Assembly: GCF_964204645.1 (NCBI RefSeq)
Contig: NC_134029.1
Coordinates: 246,001 to 310,000, forward strand
Reading direction: 5' to 3'
Origin: Tubulanus polymorphus
Taxonomy: Eukaryota > Nemertea > Palaeonemertea > Tubulaniformes > Tubulanidae
Length of the DNA: 64,000 nucleotides
The position numbers and the translations under genes are program-made. The notes beneath the pieces were generated by a model. It saw only the letters and a list, made by a program, of their open reading frames with translations, was not told where the DNA came from and searched no databases. Shown one piece after another: positions 37,450 through 47,582 of this stretch; the first letter of the stretch is position 1, and each line of letters opens with the position of its first letter.

Positions 37450-37917
37450 AAAATGTTGATATCTTAACAAAAGTAATTACTGATTGGTTAGAGTGGTCCT
37501 GATGCTGTATAGATGATATACAGGGGTGTCCCGGGTTCGAACCCAGTAATTACTGATACTGATTCAGAGTGGTCCTGATGCTGAATAGAGGATGTACAGG
37601 GGTGTCCCGGGTTCGAGAACCAGTAATTACTGATACTGATTCAGAGTGGTCCTGATGCTGAATAGAGGATGTACAGGGGTGTTTTCCGGGTTCGAGAACC
37701 AGTAATTACTAATACTGATTTAGAGTGGTCGATGCTGAATAGAGGATGTACAGGGGTGTCCCGGGTTCGACAACCAGTAATTACTGATACTGATTCAGAG
37801 CGGTCCTGATGCTGAATAGAGGAAGTACCTGGGTGTGTCCCGGGTTCGAGAACCAGTAATTAGTGATATTGGTTCAGTGGTCCTGATGCTGAATAGAGGA
37901 TGTTCAGGGGTGTCCAG

Positions 37918-38095
37918 ACCGTACGGTGCTGCCGCTATGCTCATCGTTAGCGGGGTTTTCATACACTAACTAAAGTCAACTCTGGCAATCGACGTGCTGT
38001 CCGGTTATACTTCGTAATCCTAGCTTGCCAGAGTTGACTAACGTTAGTGTATGAAAATCCCACTACCGATGAGCATAGAGGCAGCACCGTACGGT
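37918..38095. mobile_element. 178-bp foldback element, copy 5
   Basis: Same length and ends. It shares the CTACCGATG variant with copy 4 but not its GCCGGAG variant. Confidence 0.9.
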
Positions 38096-38333
38096 AAAAT
38101 GTTGATATCTTAACAAAAGTAATTACTGATTGGTTAGAGTGGTCCTGATGCTGAATAGATGATATACAGGGGGTGTCCCGGGTTCGAACCCAGTAATTAC
38201 TGATACTGATTAAGAGTGGTCCTGATGCTGAATAGAGGAAGTACCGGGGTGTCCCGGGTTCGAGAACCAGTAATTACTGATACTGATTAAGAGTGGTCCT
38301 GATGCTGAATAGAGGATGTACAGGGGTGTCCAG

Positions 38334-38511
38334 ACCGTACGGTGCTGCCGCTATGCTCATCGTTAGCGGGGTTTTCATACACTAACTAAAGTCAACTCTG
38401 GCAATCGACGTGCTGTCCAGTTATACTTCGTAACCCTAGCTTGCCGGAGTTGACTAACGTTAGTTTATGAAAATCCCACTAACGATGAGCATAGAGGCAG
38501 CACCGTACGGT
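38334..38511. mobile_element. 178-bp foldback element, copy 6
   Basis: Same length and ends. It shares GCCGGAGTTGAC with copies 4 and 7 and GTTAGTTTATG with copy 7. Confidence 0.9.
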
Positions 38512-39088
38512 AAAATATTGATATCTTAACAAAAGTAATTACTGATTGGTTAGAGTGGTCCTGATGCTGAATAGATGATATACAGGGGTGTCCCGGGTTC
38601 GATCCAAGTAATTACTGATACTGATTCAGAGTGGTCCTGATGCTGAAGAGAGGATGTACAGGGGTGTTTTCCGGGTTCGAGAACCAGTAATTACTGATAC
38701 TGATTCAGAGTGGTCCAATAGTTACTGATACTGATTCAGAGTGTTCCTGATGCTGAATAGAGGAAGTACCGGGTTGTCCCGGGTTCGAGAACCAGTAATT
38801 ACTGATACTGATTCAGAATGATCCTGATGCTGAATAGAGGATGTACAGGGGTGTCCCGGGTTCGAACCCAGTAATTACTGATACTGATTCAGAGTGGTCC
38901 TGATGCTGAATAAGATGATGTACAGGGGTGTCCCGGGTTCGACAACCAGTAATTACTGATACTGATTCAGAGTGGTCCTGAAGCTGAATAGAGGAAGTAC
39001 CGGAGTGTTCCGGGTCCGAGAACCAGTAATTACTGATATTGGTTCTGTGGTCCTGATGCTGAATAAGATGATGTACAGGGGTGTCCAG

Positions 39089-39266
39089 ACCGTACGGTGC
39101 TGCCGCTATGCTCATCGTTAGCGGGGTTTTCATACACTAACTAAAGTCAACTCTGGCAATCGACGTGCTGTCCAGTTATACTTCGTAACCCTCGCTTGCC
39201 GGAGTTGACTAACGTTAGTTTATGAAAATCCCACTAACGATGAGCATAGAGGCAGCACCGTACGGT
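39089..39266. mobile_element. 178-bp foldback element, copy 7
   Basis: Same length and ends. The loop reads CCTCGCTTGCCGGAGT, close to the dispersed CTCGCATGCCAGAGT word. It is closest to copy 6. Confidence 0.9.
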
Positions 39267-39655
39267 AAAATATTGATATCTTAAAAGTAATTACTGATTG
39301 GTTAGAGTGGCCCTGATGCTGAATAGATGATATACAGGGGTGTCCCGGGTTCGATCCCAGTAATTACTGATACTGATTCAGAGTGGTCCTGATGCTGAAT
39401 AGAGGATGTACAGGGGTGTTTTCCGGGTTCGAGAACCAGTAATTACTGATACTGATTCAGAGTGGTCCTGATGCTGAATAGAGGAAGTACCTGGGTGTCC
39501 CGGGTTCGAGAACCAGTAATTACTGATCCTAATTCAGAGTGGTCCTGATGCTGAATAGAGGAAGTACCGGGTTCGAGAACCAGTAATTACTGATACTGAT
39601 TCAGAATGATCCTGATGCTAAACAGAGGATGTGTAGGGGTGTGTCCTGGGTTCAA

Positions 39656-40585
39656 ACTTTTTGTGTTACTTTTTTTTCCTTCCTTGGTGTCACAGCATTT
39701 ACATGTCTTCGAGGTTTTTGTTCTAAAATCATCTATAATATTATGTATCATAAATTATATTTAATTGAATCGACCTTATCGAGCGTACTCTGGCATGCGA
39801 GCAGTATTAAATTCAATTCCAATTTACTCTGTATTTGTCAAAGATTATGACAGATAATGTCATCATCAAATTTGGTTTCTGTGTCAATTCCTTTCAATCG
39901 TTTTCTAAAATGGAGTATTCCACATCAGGTTCCAAGAAAATGCTGTTTTTTCTGTCGCCTACACCCAGCCTAAAGAATCACCTCGAAATCAGAAACAAAG
40001 CAAAAACGACAAAAATAGAAAATGCATCAATCATTTATTTGAAACATCGATGGGTTTAAAGCACAAATAAAATTGCCAGGGGTTACAGTAGCTCAAAGGT
40101 TGGTTCAACATGTCGTATGGATAAATACCATAGTGACAATATGGAATTTTTAATTGTAACCATATCAACTAACTTTCCTTCGACCAACTTTTGAGCAACT
40201 CGTCCCACTATTTCACAATCACAAATATTCCCTTCACAATTTGTACCAGAAGCAACTGCTTAATTTGTATCTCTCGGGAAGATGAAGGAAATTCATCCAG
40301 TTTATCAGAATCTAACTAACATTCACGCTGCACTGTAGATTGAACCTGATTCACCAGATCTGAATTCAACGGATTCTTCAACCGCTTTTACATAATACAA
40401 AATAAAACTTTGAAGTACAACAAAGTGAAATGCATTTATCTAAAGTATTAAGTTTAAGCACGCGTACCTGGGGCAAGGATAGGAAAATTAGAATCATTTC
40501 AATAATCAGAGTCACTCGATCAGTGAGTCTGAGGCACGTTATAGTTCGACACAATTACGAGTCTACCATAGTTTGAAGTAAACAT
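39656..40585 (-). other. PRMT5 3' flank; no further gene seen
   Basis: AT-rich single-copy DNA. On the minus strand an AATAAA (plus-strand TTTATT at 40034-40039) could end the PRMT5 transcript. Plus-strand frames at 39629-39850 and 39835-40059 have no recognisable motif. TACTCTGGCATGCGAGC lies at 39786-39802. Confidence 0.4.
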
Positions 40586-42480
40586 TTAAAGTCCGATAGT
40601 GTAAGACCTTCCTTTAGGGTTATGTATAGGCATCGGCCTCGGTTCACTAATACACCATTCGTACCAGACGTTCTTATTATCGGTTAATCTCCAGAAATGA
40701 ATCTTCAACGTTTCTCCAGATTTCATGTAAACCGGTTCGCGTATCGGGAACAGTATCGGAAACCAGCTGAACATACCGGGTGAATGAGTATCCGGATTGA
40801 TACTTAACATTACGTCTTTATATAGATACGTATCGAAGTATCCGGCGATACCGTGGACGATACAGTTTTGATCGACGGTGAATGTATTCTGATTATAGCG
40901 AGTATTATCGATAGGTATCGACCGATTCGGATGAGTAAATGTAAACACGGACTGAGGTTTACCCAATAAACTACAGTTATGTAACCTAACGACGAACGGA
41001 GTTTCAAACGGAGTCTCCGCCGGTTTATCTTTCTCTTTACACAATCGAACCTCGTTAAAAAGTCGCGACGATTGAATAGGAGCGAGATACGACGTGTATT
41101 TATACGGGATACTAATCCCGTCCGGTTTGAGGAATTTCTGAGCTCCGTCGAGACATTCCGGGGATAGTTCGTTATCCCCGAACGATCCCAGTAATTCGCT
41201 TACGATTATATCCGCTTTTTCCGGGGCGTCCCATATTCTCATATCGGACGAGACAACTGTCACCTGATCACCCCATTCTTCTAGTTTTCGATTCTCCAAG
41301 GTAACGATCGCGTTTGGATTTTTCTCGACGGCGAAGATTCGTATTTTGCGATGAGCCTTAGCGGCGGCGATGATGGAGGCTTGAACGAGCGGACCTCGAC
41401 CGGCTCCGACTACCATCACTACCTGTACGTTAAACTCCTTCTCTTCATACGGTACTCGATCTAACAACGCGAAATAAACAGCTTTCTGATATTGAGAATA
41501 TTTTATCGGATCTTTCTCGAAAACTTCGTAAGTTTGAGATTCGAGATTGTCCATTAACGGTTGCAGCGGACTTTGTAAATAATCCTCGAAACCCTTAGCG
41601 AACAGCGCCACCTGGTCTAACTGAGGTTTCGTCTGCCAGATGGCCAGATGTGTTCGAGATATTGACCGTAAACTTTCATTCCTTTACCGGGAAATTGCGT
41701 CGTCCCGGAAACGATCATCTGAATATTGAGTTTAAATAACCAGCGCAACAATGACTGATGACACCTCGGTAACACGGGGTAACCCTTTTTATTAGCGAGG
41801 AATAAACGTGTCGGTATAAATACAGCTTTAACCGGTTCACCCGCCCATCTTTCTATCTCTTTCTCCGACGGTAAATCTTCCTGTAATTCCAACGCGATTC
41901 CCACTTTCTTGTTTGTGTCGCAAAATGTACGAAAACGATTCCACCATTCCCACGTGTCGGTCTCGGTGGCGCCGTCTATATCACCGTCGAATACTGGATC
42001 TAATTGAGTACTAGCCGGTTTAATCGGTATTTTAATCCAGTATTGTTGATTGGGACCCTTGATCAGATGTTCCGATAGACATCGAGCTAAACCGATACAA
42101 TCATAGCTCCTCAGATTAATCAATACAGCTGGTAATGACAGGTGCCCCGCGAATAGGAATTCCTGTTTTAAAGCTTTCTCAGAGTTTTTACGATGAATCT
42201 CGTTTTTACTGTCGAGATCGATCCAAGGTGAAATCTTACCGACGACTAACGAACTCCAGTCCTGACTAGTGATCACTAGATCAGACCTGGTTAAAGGTTC
42301 AGCTCGATTCACGGCCGGAGTCCCGCCGATTAATTCAGATTTGAATCGAGGATTCACGATCGGACAGGTTATAAACTCGTATCCTGATTTTCCGGCTTCA
42401 TCGAGAGCTTTAGTGATATCTGGTACGTCGAAGTAATCTAACCCGCTGGCGCACCGGTTAGAACTGCTCGCCTCAGTCAT
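40586..42480 (-). CDS. PRMT5: Protein arginine N-methyltransferase 5, intronless, one frameshift
   Basis: PRMT5 makes symmetric dimethylarginine on Sm proteins and histones, usually with WDR77/MEP50. The ATG is at 42480 ([10 protein letters not shown]) and the protein ends GRSYTIGL at 40586, as in other PRMT5s. An N-terminal TIM-barrel half ([29 protein letters not shown]) precedes the Rossmann fold with VVGAGRGPL (SAM binding), [11 protein letters not shown] and the catalytic double-E loop [15 protein letters not shown]; a beta-barrel half follows. Two open frames (42480-41617 and 41611-40586) are one gene. GCCAGATG occurs twice in tandem at 41635-41650, and discounting one copy gives 629 codons including the stop, close to the human 637 residues. 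No intron is present, unlike vertebrate PRMT5. It could be a native single-exon gene with an allelic or assembly error, or a young retrocopy. Confidence 0.9.
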
Positions 42481-43023
42481 TTTTCTCGAAGAAAATCAAC
42501 TTCTTTTCGATGATTTTTGCAGATTTCGAGAACCCGGAAGTAAAAGTAAAATTCACATGGCTCACTCAAGAGAGGTATGCACCGGCACGCGAGTACCATA
42601 AGCAAAATCTTTTTCTATGATATCAAGACGATACAAAAAGTAACTACAAACAGTTCTCATTCAAAAACAGATATTGAGTTCTAAATTATAGAAATAAACA
42701 AATAAGTAAAGGAAATAAAGTATCGTCGATTCAGCTGAGGGTTAGTTGTAGTTTCGGTGCATTAGTAGGGCGCTTCCGGCGGCTCCTAGACTCAGTATTT
42801 TTCCTAGTAGATATTAGACCAATGTGATATAAATGTATTTGGAATTAAACTAAGTGTCAAAGATCGAAAACTTTTCTTGAAAATATAGAATCCGATTAAA
42901 CCATCCTCCTCATAGAAAACATTTGTTTCAGCTTCATAAAATCATGAAAAACCAACCAATCAAAATCTATGATACACATTTATTTTTTAATTTATCTATT
43001 TACAGTTGAATTCACATCGATTT
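42481..43023 (-). promoter_or_regulatory. PRMT5 upstream region with ETS-type site; PRCC 3' flank
   Basis: ACCCGGAAGT at 42532-42541 is an ETS/NRF-2-type site, read as ACTTCCGGGT toward PRMT5, about 55 bp before its ATG. Such sites are common in housekeeping promoters. TTTATT at 42979-42984 gives a minus-strand AATAAA about 40 bp after the PRCC stop. No gene is seen between. Confidence 0.5.
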
Positions 43024-45879
43024 TTAGAATCCGTATTTACTTTGAGCCGTTCTTTTATTCATTCTGTTCTGAGCCCATTGATTCTTCAATTCAATCTCTC
43101 TCTCCTTCGCCTACAAAACAAACAGAACAGGAAAACATTTCAAAAATTCATACTTTCCACACAGAATTAAGGATCATATTCCACCTCAGTTGGTTACATT
43201 TTAATAAGTTAATTTCCAATTGTTTTACCAAAGGGTCACATTTTAGCCAAGCACTGAATTCTAGTCTATAGAGCACCGGTTCCAGGTCTATGGGACCAAA
43301 TCTTGGTGTATGAGACTAAATCCCAGTGCAAGGGACCAAATCCAGATTTATGGGACCAAATTCTGGTGTATGGGACCGAATTCTGGTGTATGGGACTGGG
43401 TCATAGTCTATGGAACTGGGTCCTGGAGTATGGGACCGGGTCCCGGGGTACAGCACCAGGTCCTAGTCTATGGGACTGGGTCCTGGAGTATGGGACCGGG
43501 TCCCGGGGTACAGCACCAGGTCCTAGTCTATGGGACTGGGTCCTGGAGTATGGGACCGGGTCCCGGGGTACAGGACCAGGTTCTAGTCTATGGGACTGAT
43601 TCCTGTTATAAATGTACCTGGAAAGCTAGGTATGTGATTTGATGTTTTCTGCGATGCTGTCCACTCGGCATTCCTTTATTTCTCTGACTGTGAGATCTCA
43701 TATCGGTTTCTTCAGACAATGATTTCATCACCTCCACTCTACTCATCTGACTGTCTGCATGAACATCTATTATAGCTATATCTTCTTTACTGCTGAATTT
43801 CTTACCCGCAAATTTTATGAACTAAAAACAAATAGTTAATTGGAAGTTAAATCAATGAAGAATTAAAAAAAACGTCACACAAAAATTGACAACTCTCGAA
43901 AATAAAATACCTCTTCATCTTGTATGAAGCGATCTACATCTTCCAGAGAATGTTGCGGATCAGATTGTTGTTCATATCGATCATTTATTCCCTCGTTACT
44001 GTAACATCCCGTATCCACGGTAACAGCTGCAGTTGAAACGGAGGCAGCAGTTTGATTAACGTTCATGTTATTATAATCCGTATTTAAACTAGGTTTAGGG
44101 TTTGTCATGACGACAGTAGGCGGGGGTAAGTTTATCGCGCTCTGTTGCGGGTCAAATGACCGTTTGTCTAAAGAGAAGAAATCGATTGTCTCCTCGGTTT
44201 CCTCGTCGCTCTCATCAGCGACACCGGATTTTAGCGATATCAGATTGGATGATGTTTTAGCAGGATGTTTTTTCACAGGTTTCCGCACGGCTGCTGCTGC
44301 TGCTGCTGCTGGTGCTGCTGGTTTTTTCGTTAATGTGTGTGGAATTAAAGCACGTTTTGTCTCTTTGATTGTTGTGTGTTTTGGAGCAGGTAAAATAGCA
44401 GTCAATCCACAACCCTACAAAATATAACAATCATTTACAAATATACACCGCATGGACTCCTGTAGGAGCTGTAGGTCTACTCCTGTAGGAGCTGTAGGTC
44501 TACTCCTGTAGGAGCTGTAGACCAACTCCTGTAGGAGCTGTAAACCTACTCCTGTAGGAGCTGTAGGTCTACTCCTGTAGGAGCTGTAGGTCTACTCCTG
44601 TAGGAGCTGTAGGTCTACTCCTGTAGGAGCTGTAGGTCTACTCCTGTAGGAGCTGTAGGTCTACTCGATCCTGTAGGAGCTGTAGACCAACTCCTGTAGG
44701 AGCTGTAAACCTACTCCTGTAGGAGCTGTAGGTCTACTACTGTAGGAGCTGTAGGTCTACTCCTGTAGGAGCTGTAGGTCTACTCCTGTAGGAGCTGTAG
44801 GTCTACTCCTGTAGGAGCTGTAGACCTACTCCTGTAGGAGCTGTAAACCTACTCCTGTAGGAGCTGTAGGTCTACTCCTGTAGGAGCTGTAGACCTACTC
44901 CTGTAGGAGCTGTAGACCTACTCCTGTAGGAGCTGTAAACCTATTCCTGTAGGAGCTGTAGGTCTACTCCTGTAGGAGCTGTAGACCTACTCCTGTAGGA
45001 GCTGTAGACCTACTCCTGTAGGAGCTGTGCTCAGGAGCTGCTCATTTTCACCAATTTCAGCCTCAAATCTGCATAAGATTTTTTGTACCTTTGAACTCTT
45101 TTTCATTTTTTTCGAAGAAGGTTCATCATCATCAGAGTCATCAGAATCAAACTGTAAAATATCATCACAGACATAGATTGATCAGATCGCTGTAAGGATC
45201 CACCAGGTGTCAGTGCAGTCACCTCAGACAGATAAACCAGTAAACCAGTAAACTTACATTAGTCATTGTTATCGCAGCTATCTTCACCGGTTTACGCACG
45301 GCAGGTCCAGCTGGTCTGTTAGCTGGTCCGGCTGGTCTGTTAGCTGGTCCCACTGGTTTAGGTTTGGGTTTAGGTAAATTTTCCGCTGTGATTGCACCCG
45401 GAAGCTTTTTAAATTCATCTTCAACAATATCATCTTCATATCCTCCAATCAGATCAGCTGCTTTGTTACTAGTAGGATGATCAGGTAATTCTGAAATGAT
45501 AAAATAATTTATTGTCTCATAACAGGGCTGATCAAGTGAGGGGAGGGAGGACCGCGAGGGACCAGGGGGAGGGAGGACTGACCACTTTTTTGTTCACCCC
45601 AACCTCTACTATATATAGTCAGCCTTATTAGTCTAGTACCTACTCGGCTACTGTAGCCGTCGTTCCACAAACAACAGTTGTAGGGAACCGGTAACAACGA
45701 CTGCTATTCAGATAGCCCCGAGTATATGAAGTTAAATACTCACTGGTTGAAGAGCTAGCTGTGGCAGGTGAGGGTTTCAGCTTGATGACTGAAGTCGAAG
45801 ACGTAGATTCGTTTGTCTCCTCATTTTCACTCGTACTTTCCTCATCATCACTGCTCGCGTACGCCACCAGTGACGTCAT
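43024..45879 (-). CDS. PRCC: PRCC (proline-rich, mitotic checkpoint/splicing-associated) complete gene
   Basis: Nuclear protein found with spliceosomes and linked to MAD2B; in humans it is a TFE3 fusion partner. Exons from 5' to 3' on the minus strand: 45879-45744, 45490-45258, 45151-45089, 44414-43911, 43821-43618, 43110-43024. Phases fit and the sum is 1227 nt, 408 residues (human 491). The start reads MTSLVAYASSDDEES, matching the human MSLVAYASSDESE. Exon 2 has VRKPVKIAA. Exon 3 is acidic then basic. Exon 4 has GLTAILPAPKHTTIKETKR, the family's central block, and a poly-Ala run. Exon 5 ends GQHRRKHQITYLAFQ, and exon 6 gives AKEREIELKNQWAQNR and the end SKYGF. The N-terminal half is much less proline-rich than in vertebrates. 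Confidence 0.93.
43270..43605. repeat. 60-bp minisatellite in PRCC intron 5
   Basis: Near-perfect 60-bp units contain GGGACTGGGTCCTGGAGTAT, then GGGACCGGGTCCCGGGGTAC, then a third related 20-mer, so each unit is itself a trimer of about 20 bp. The 60-bp period keeps plus-strand frames open; these are not genes. Confidence 0.93.
44455..45030. repeat. 23-bp palindromic minisatellite in PRCC intron 3, about 25 copies
   Basis: CTCCTGTAGGAGCTGTAGGT plus CTA repeats. Each unit holds the perfect palindrome CTCCTGTAGGAG-like core CTCCTGTAGGAG (one central mismatch pair) and the spacer alternates between GTAGGTCTA, GTAGACCTA and GTAAACCTA. There are no variable spacers of CRISPR type. Confidence 0.95.
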
Positions 45880-46079
45880 GATTATCGATCCCTCTCCTCT
45901 AAACTTCACAGGATTAAAGATATATCACAATTTCTTGTCTCAAATACGAGAAATACAGCATAAATATTGTATGTGGAGCCGATGTAACCTGGATATTAAG
46001 ATATTTCCGGAGCCTTCCCTTATTCGCCATAACCGGTCGTACTACGTATCGAGTAAAACCGTGTCTGAAAAGATAAACT
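45880..46079. promoter_or_regulatory. Bidirectional promoter between PRCC and PPCDC
   Basis: Only 200 bp separate the PRCC ATG (minus) from the PPCDC ATG (plus), so both promoters and both 5' leaders must lie here or overlap the genes. No TATA box is evident. A head-to-head shared promoter is inferred from spacing. Confidence 0.6.
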
Positions 46080-47582
46080 ATGTCTGAAAAGATAAAATTG
46101 GATAAATATCGAGTATTGGTTTGTTGTACGGGTAGCGTAGCAGCGGTTAATATACCTGATATTGTGAATGAGTTATTGAAATTACCAGTTGAACAGGTAT
46201 AAACTGAAATAACCCTCAGTCACTGACTAACCCGCTGCCCGATAAGGCACCGCCCGCCGTCCGGGTCCCGGGGTCGGGTCATTCAATTCAGCCTGCCGGC
46301 TTTATTTCACAAGTTTTTATCAACTCGACTCCAGGTTTGATTTATATTCTCAGCCTCTGTCTTTTTAATCAGCAATCAATTTTTGTATAAATCAAATCAC
46401 TGGGTACCGAACGCTGACAGGGCACGCCAGACCTCACCGGCACAGGGCGGCCAGCATTATGGTTCGACTGCCTGGTGGGATACTCAGCATGCTGCGTCTA
46501 GTAAAATTTCTGATTTATTTTTCATAGATCGAGGTTAAAGTTGCACCGACTGAGAAATCGCTGAAATTCTTCGATCCAAATTCACTTCCAGTGAAGGTTG
46601 TATTTGATGAGGACGAATGGACCGCAAACTGGAGGGTGAGTCATCCCAGATTCAGTCCGCAATATTCCTTGAATTAGTGTTATTGAACCACAAGTTCTGA
46701 TTATTTGCAGGATAGAAGTATTTTGTACAAGGAGCCTGTTTTACATATAGAATTGAGAAAGTGGGCTGATATCATACTGATAGCACCTCTAAATGCGAAT
46801 ACATTAGCTAAAATAGCTAATGGTATCTCTGATAATTTACTAGTAAGTCTTTAAATAATCCTACTCCGAATTCTTGCAACTCGTTGCGCTCCAACACCAG
46901 GAAACCTCAGTGAATAGGAAAAAATTAGAAAAATCTCGGGGAATTTGATAAATTATAGAAATCTCAAGAAATTTGATAAATTGGAGAAATCTCAAGAAAT
47001 TTCATAAATCAGAGAAATCTCAGGGAATTTAATGAATTTTGGCGAAAAAATTAAATTGGAAAATTTGTTTTTGCTATTGACCATGTATTTATGTATTTCA
47101 TGAAAAATGAATGAACTGTAACAACCAAGAAATGTTTCCACTAATATCTGCGTAGCAGATCATTTACTGAGGGAATGGAGGAAAGTTGCCATCCTGGGCA
47201 GTATTCACTTCCTGTCTCAGACTTATGAGAAATGTTGTATTTCAGACTTGTGTGCTGCGTGTATATAAACCTGATAAACCTGTCTTATTCGCAACTGCTA
47301 TGAATGTTTCAATGTGGGATCATCCAATCACTAATCAACACATTGAAACTCTGAAACAATGGGGATATACTGAAATACCTTGTATCAAAAAGAAGCTAGC
47401 ATGTGGTGATATAGGTGAATACCGGCATTTTACCATTCTATCGCTCTACGCCAGAATTCTACATCAATAGTCATTGAATCGCTGAAATTTTATTACCAGG
47501 TTTTGGAGGATTGGCAGAAACCACGACCATTGTTACCAAGGTTTATCAAAGTTTACTGGAAATGAACGGCATTGAAATATAA
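46080..47582 (+). CDS. PPCDC: Phosphopantothenoylcysteine decarboxylase, complete gene
   Basis: FMN enzyme of CoA synthesis: decarboxylates 4'-phosphopantothenoylcysteine to 4'-phosphopantetheine. Exons are 46080-46196, 46528-46635, 46711-46842, 47246-47414 and 47500-47582; phases fit and the sum is 609 nt, 202 residues (human 204). Visible motifs are [17 protein letters not shown] (flavin-binding start), [11 protein letters not shown] with the catalytic His, [20 protein letters not shown], the substrate clamp [13 protein letters not shown], and [12 protein letters not shown] with the flap Cys. The usual PxMNxxMW clamp here begins with Thr instead of Pro. The start codon lies in the second copy of a 19-bp-spaced near-duplicate (TGTCTGAAAAGATAAA at 46062 and 46081). 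Confidence 0.94.

Larger units (their letters stand above)
34203..39655. repeat. 76-bp satellite array with embedded foldback elements
   Basis: The unit is about 76 bp: GATACTGATTCAGAGTGGTC, then CTGATGCTGAATAGAGGATG, then TACAGGGGTGTCCCGGG, then TTCGAACCCAGTAATTACT. About fifty units with point changes and small indels fill the interval, interrupted by seven 178-bp foldback elements. From 34203 to about 34411 the unit is in the opposite orientation. It lies between the convergent FAT4 and PRMT5 genes. Short minus-strand open frames in it are repeat artefacts. Confidence 0.95.

Noticed and set aside
34425-39655. Possible hammerhead ribozymes in the satellite (word CTGATG)
   Set aside because: The core needs CTGATGA and a paired GAAA; the unit has CTGATGCTGAATAG and no GAAA in place.
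40586-42480. Two separate genes (42480-41617 and 41611-40586)
   Set aside because: Both halves align to one PRMT5 protein, and an 8-bp duplication at the junction explains the break.
43303-43642. Two overlapping plus-strand frames of YGTGSW/GPGP repeats
   Set aside because: Produced by the 60-bp minisatellite in PRCC intron 5 and antisense to the gene.
44455-45030. CRISPR-like look of regularly spaced palindromic repeats
   Set aside because: Spacers are not unique, no cas genes are near, and the array is in an intron of an animal gene.
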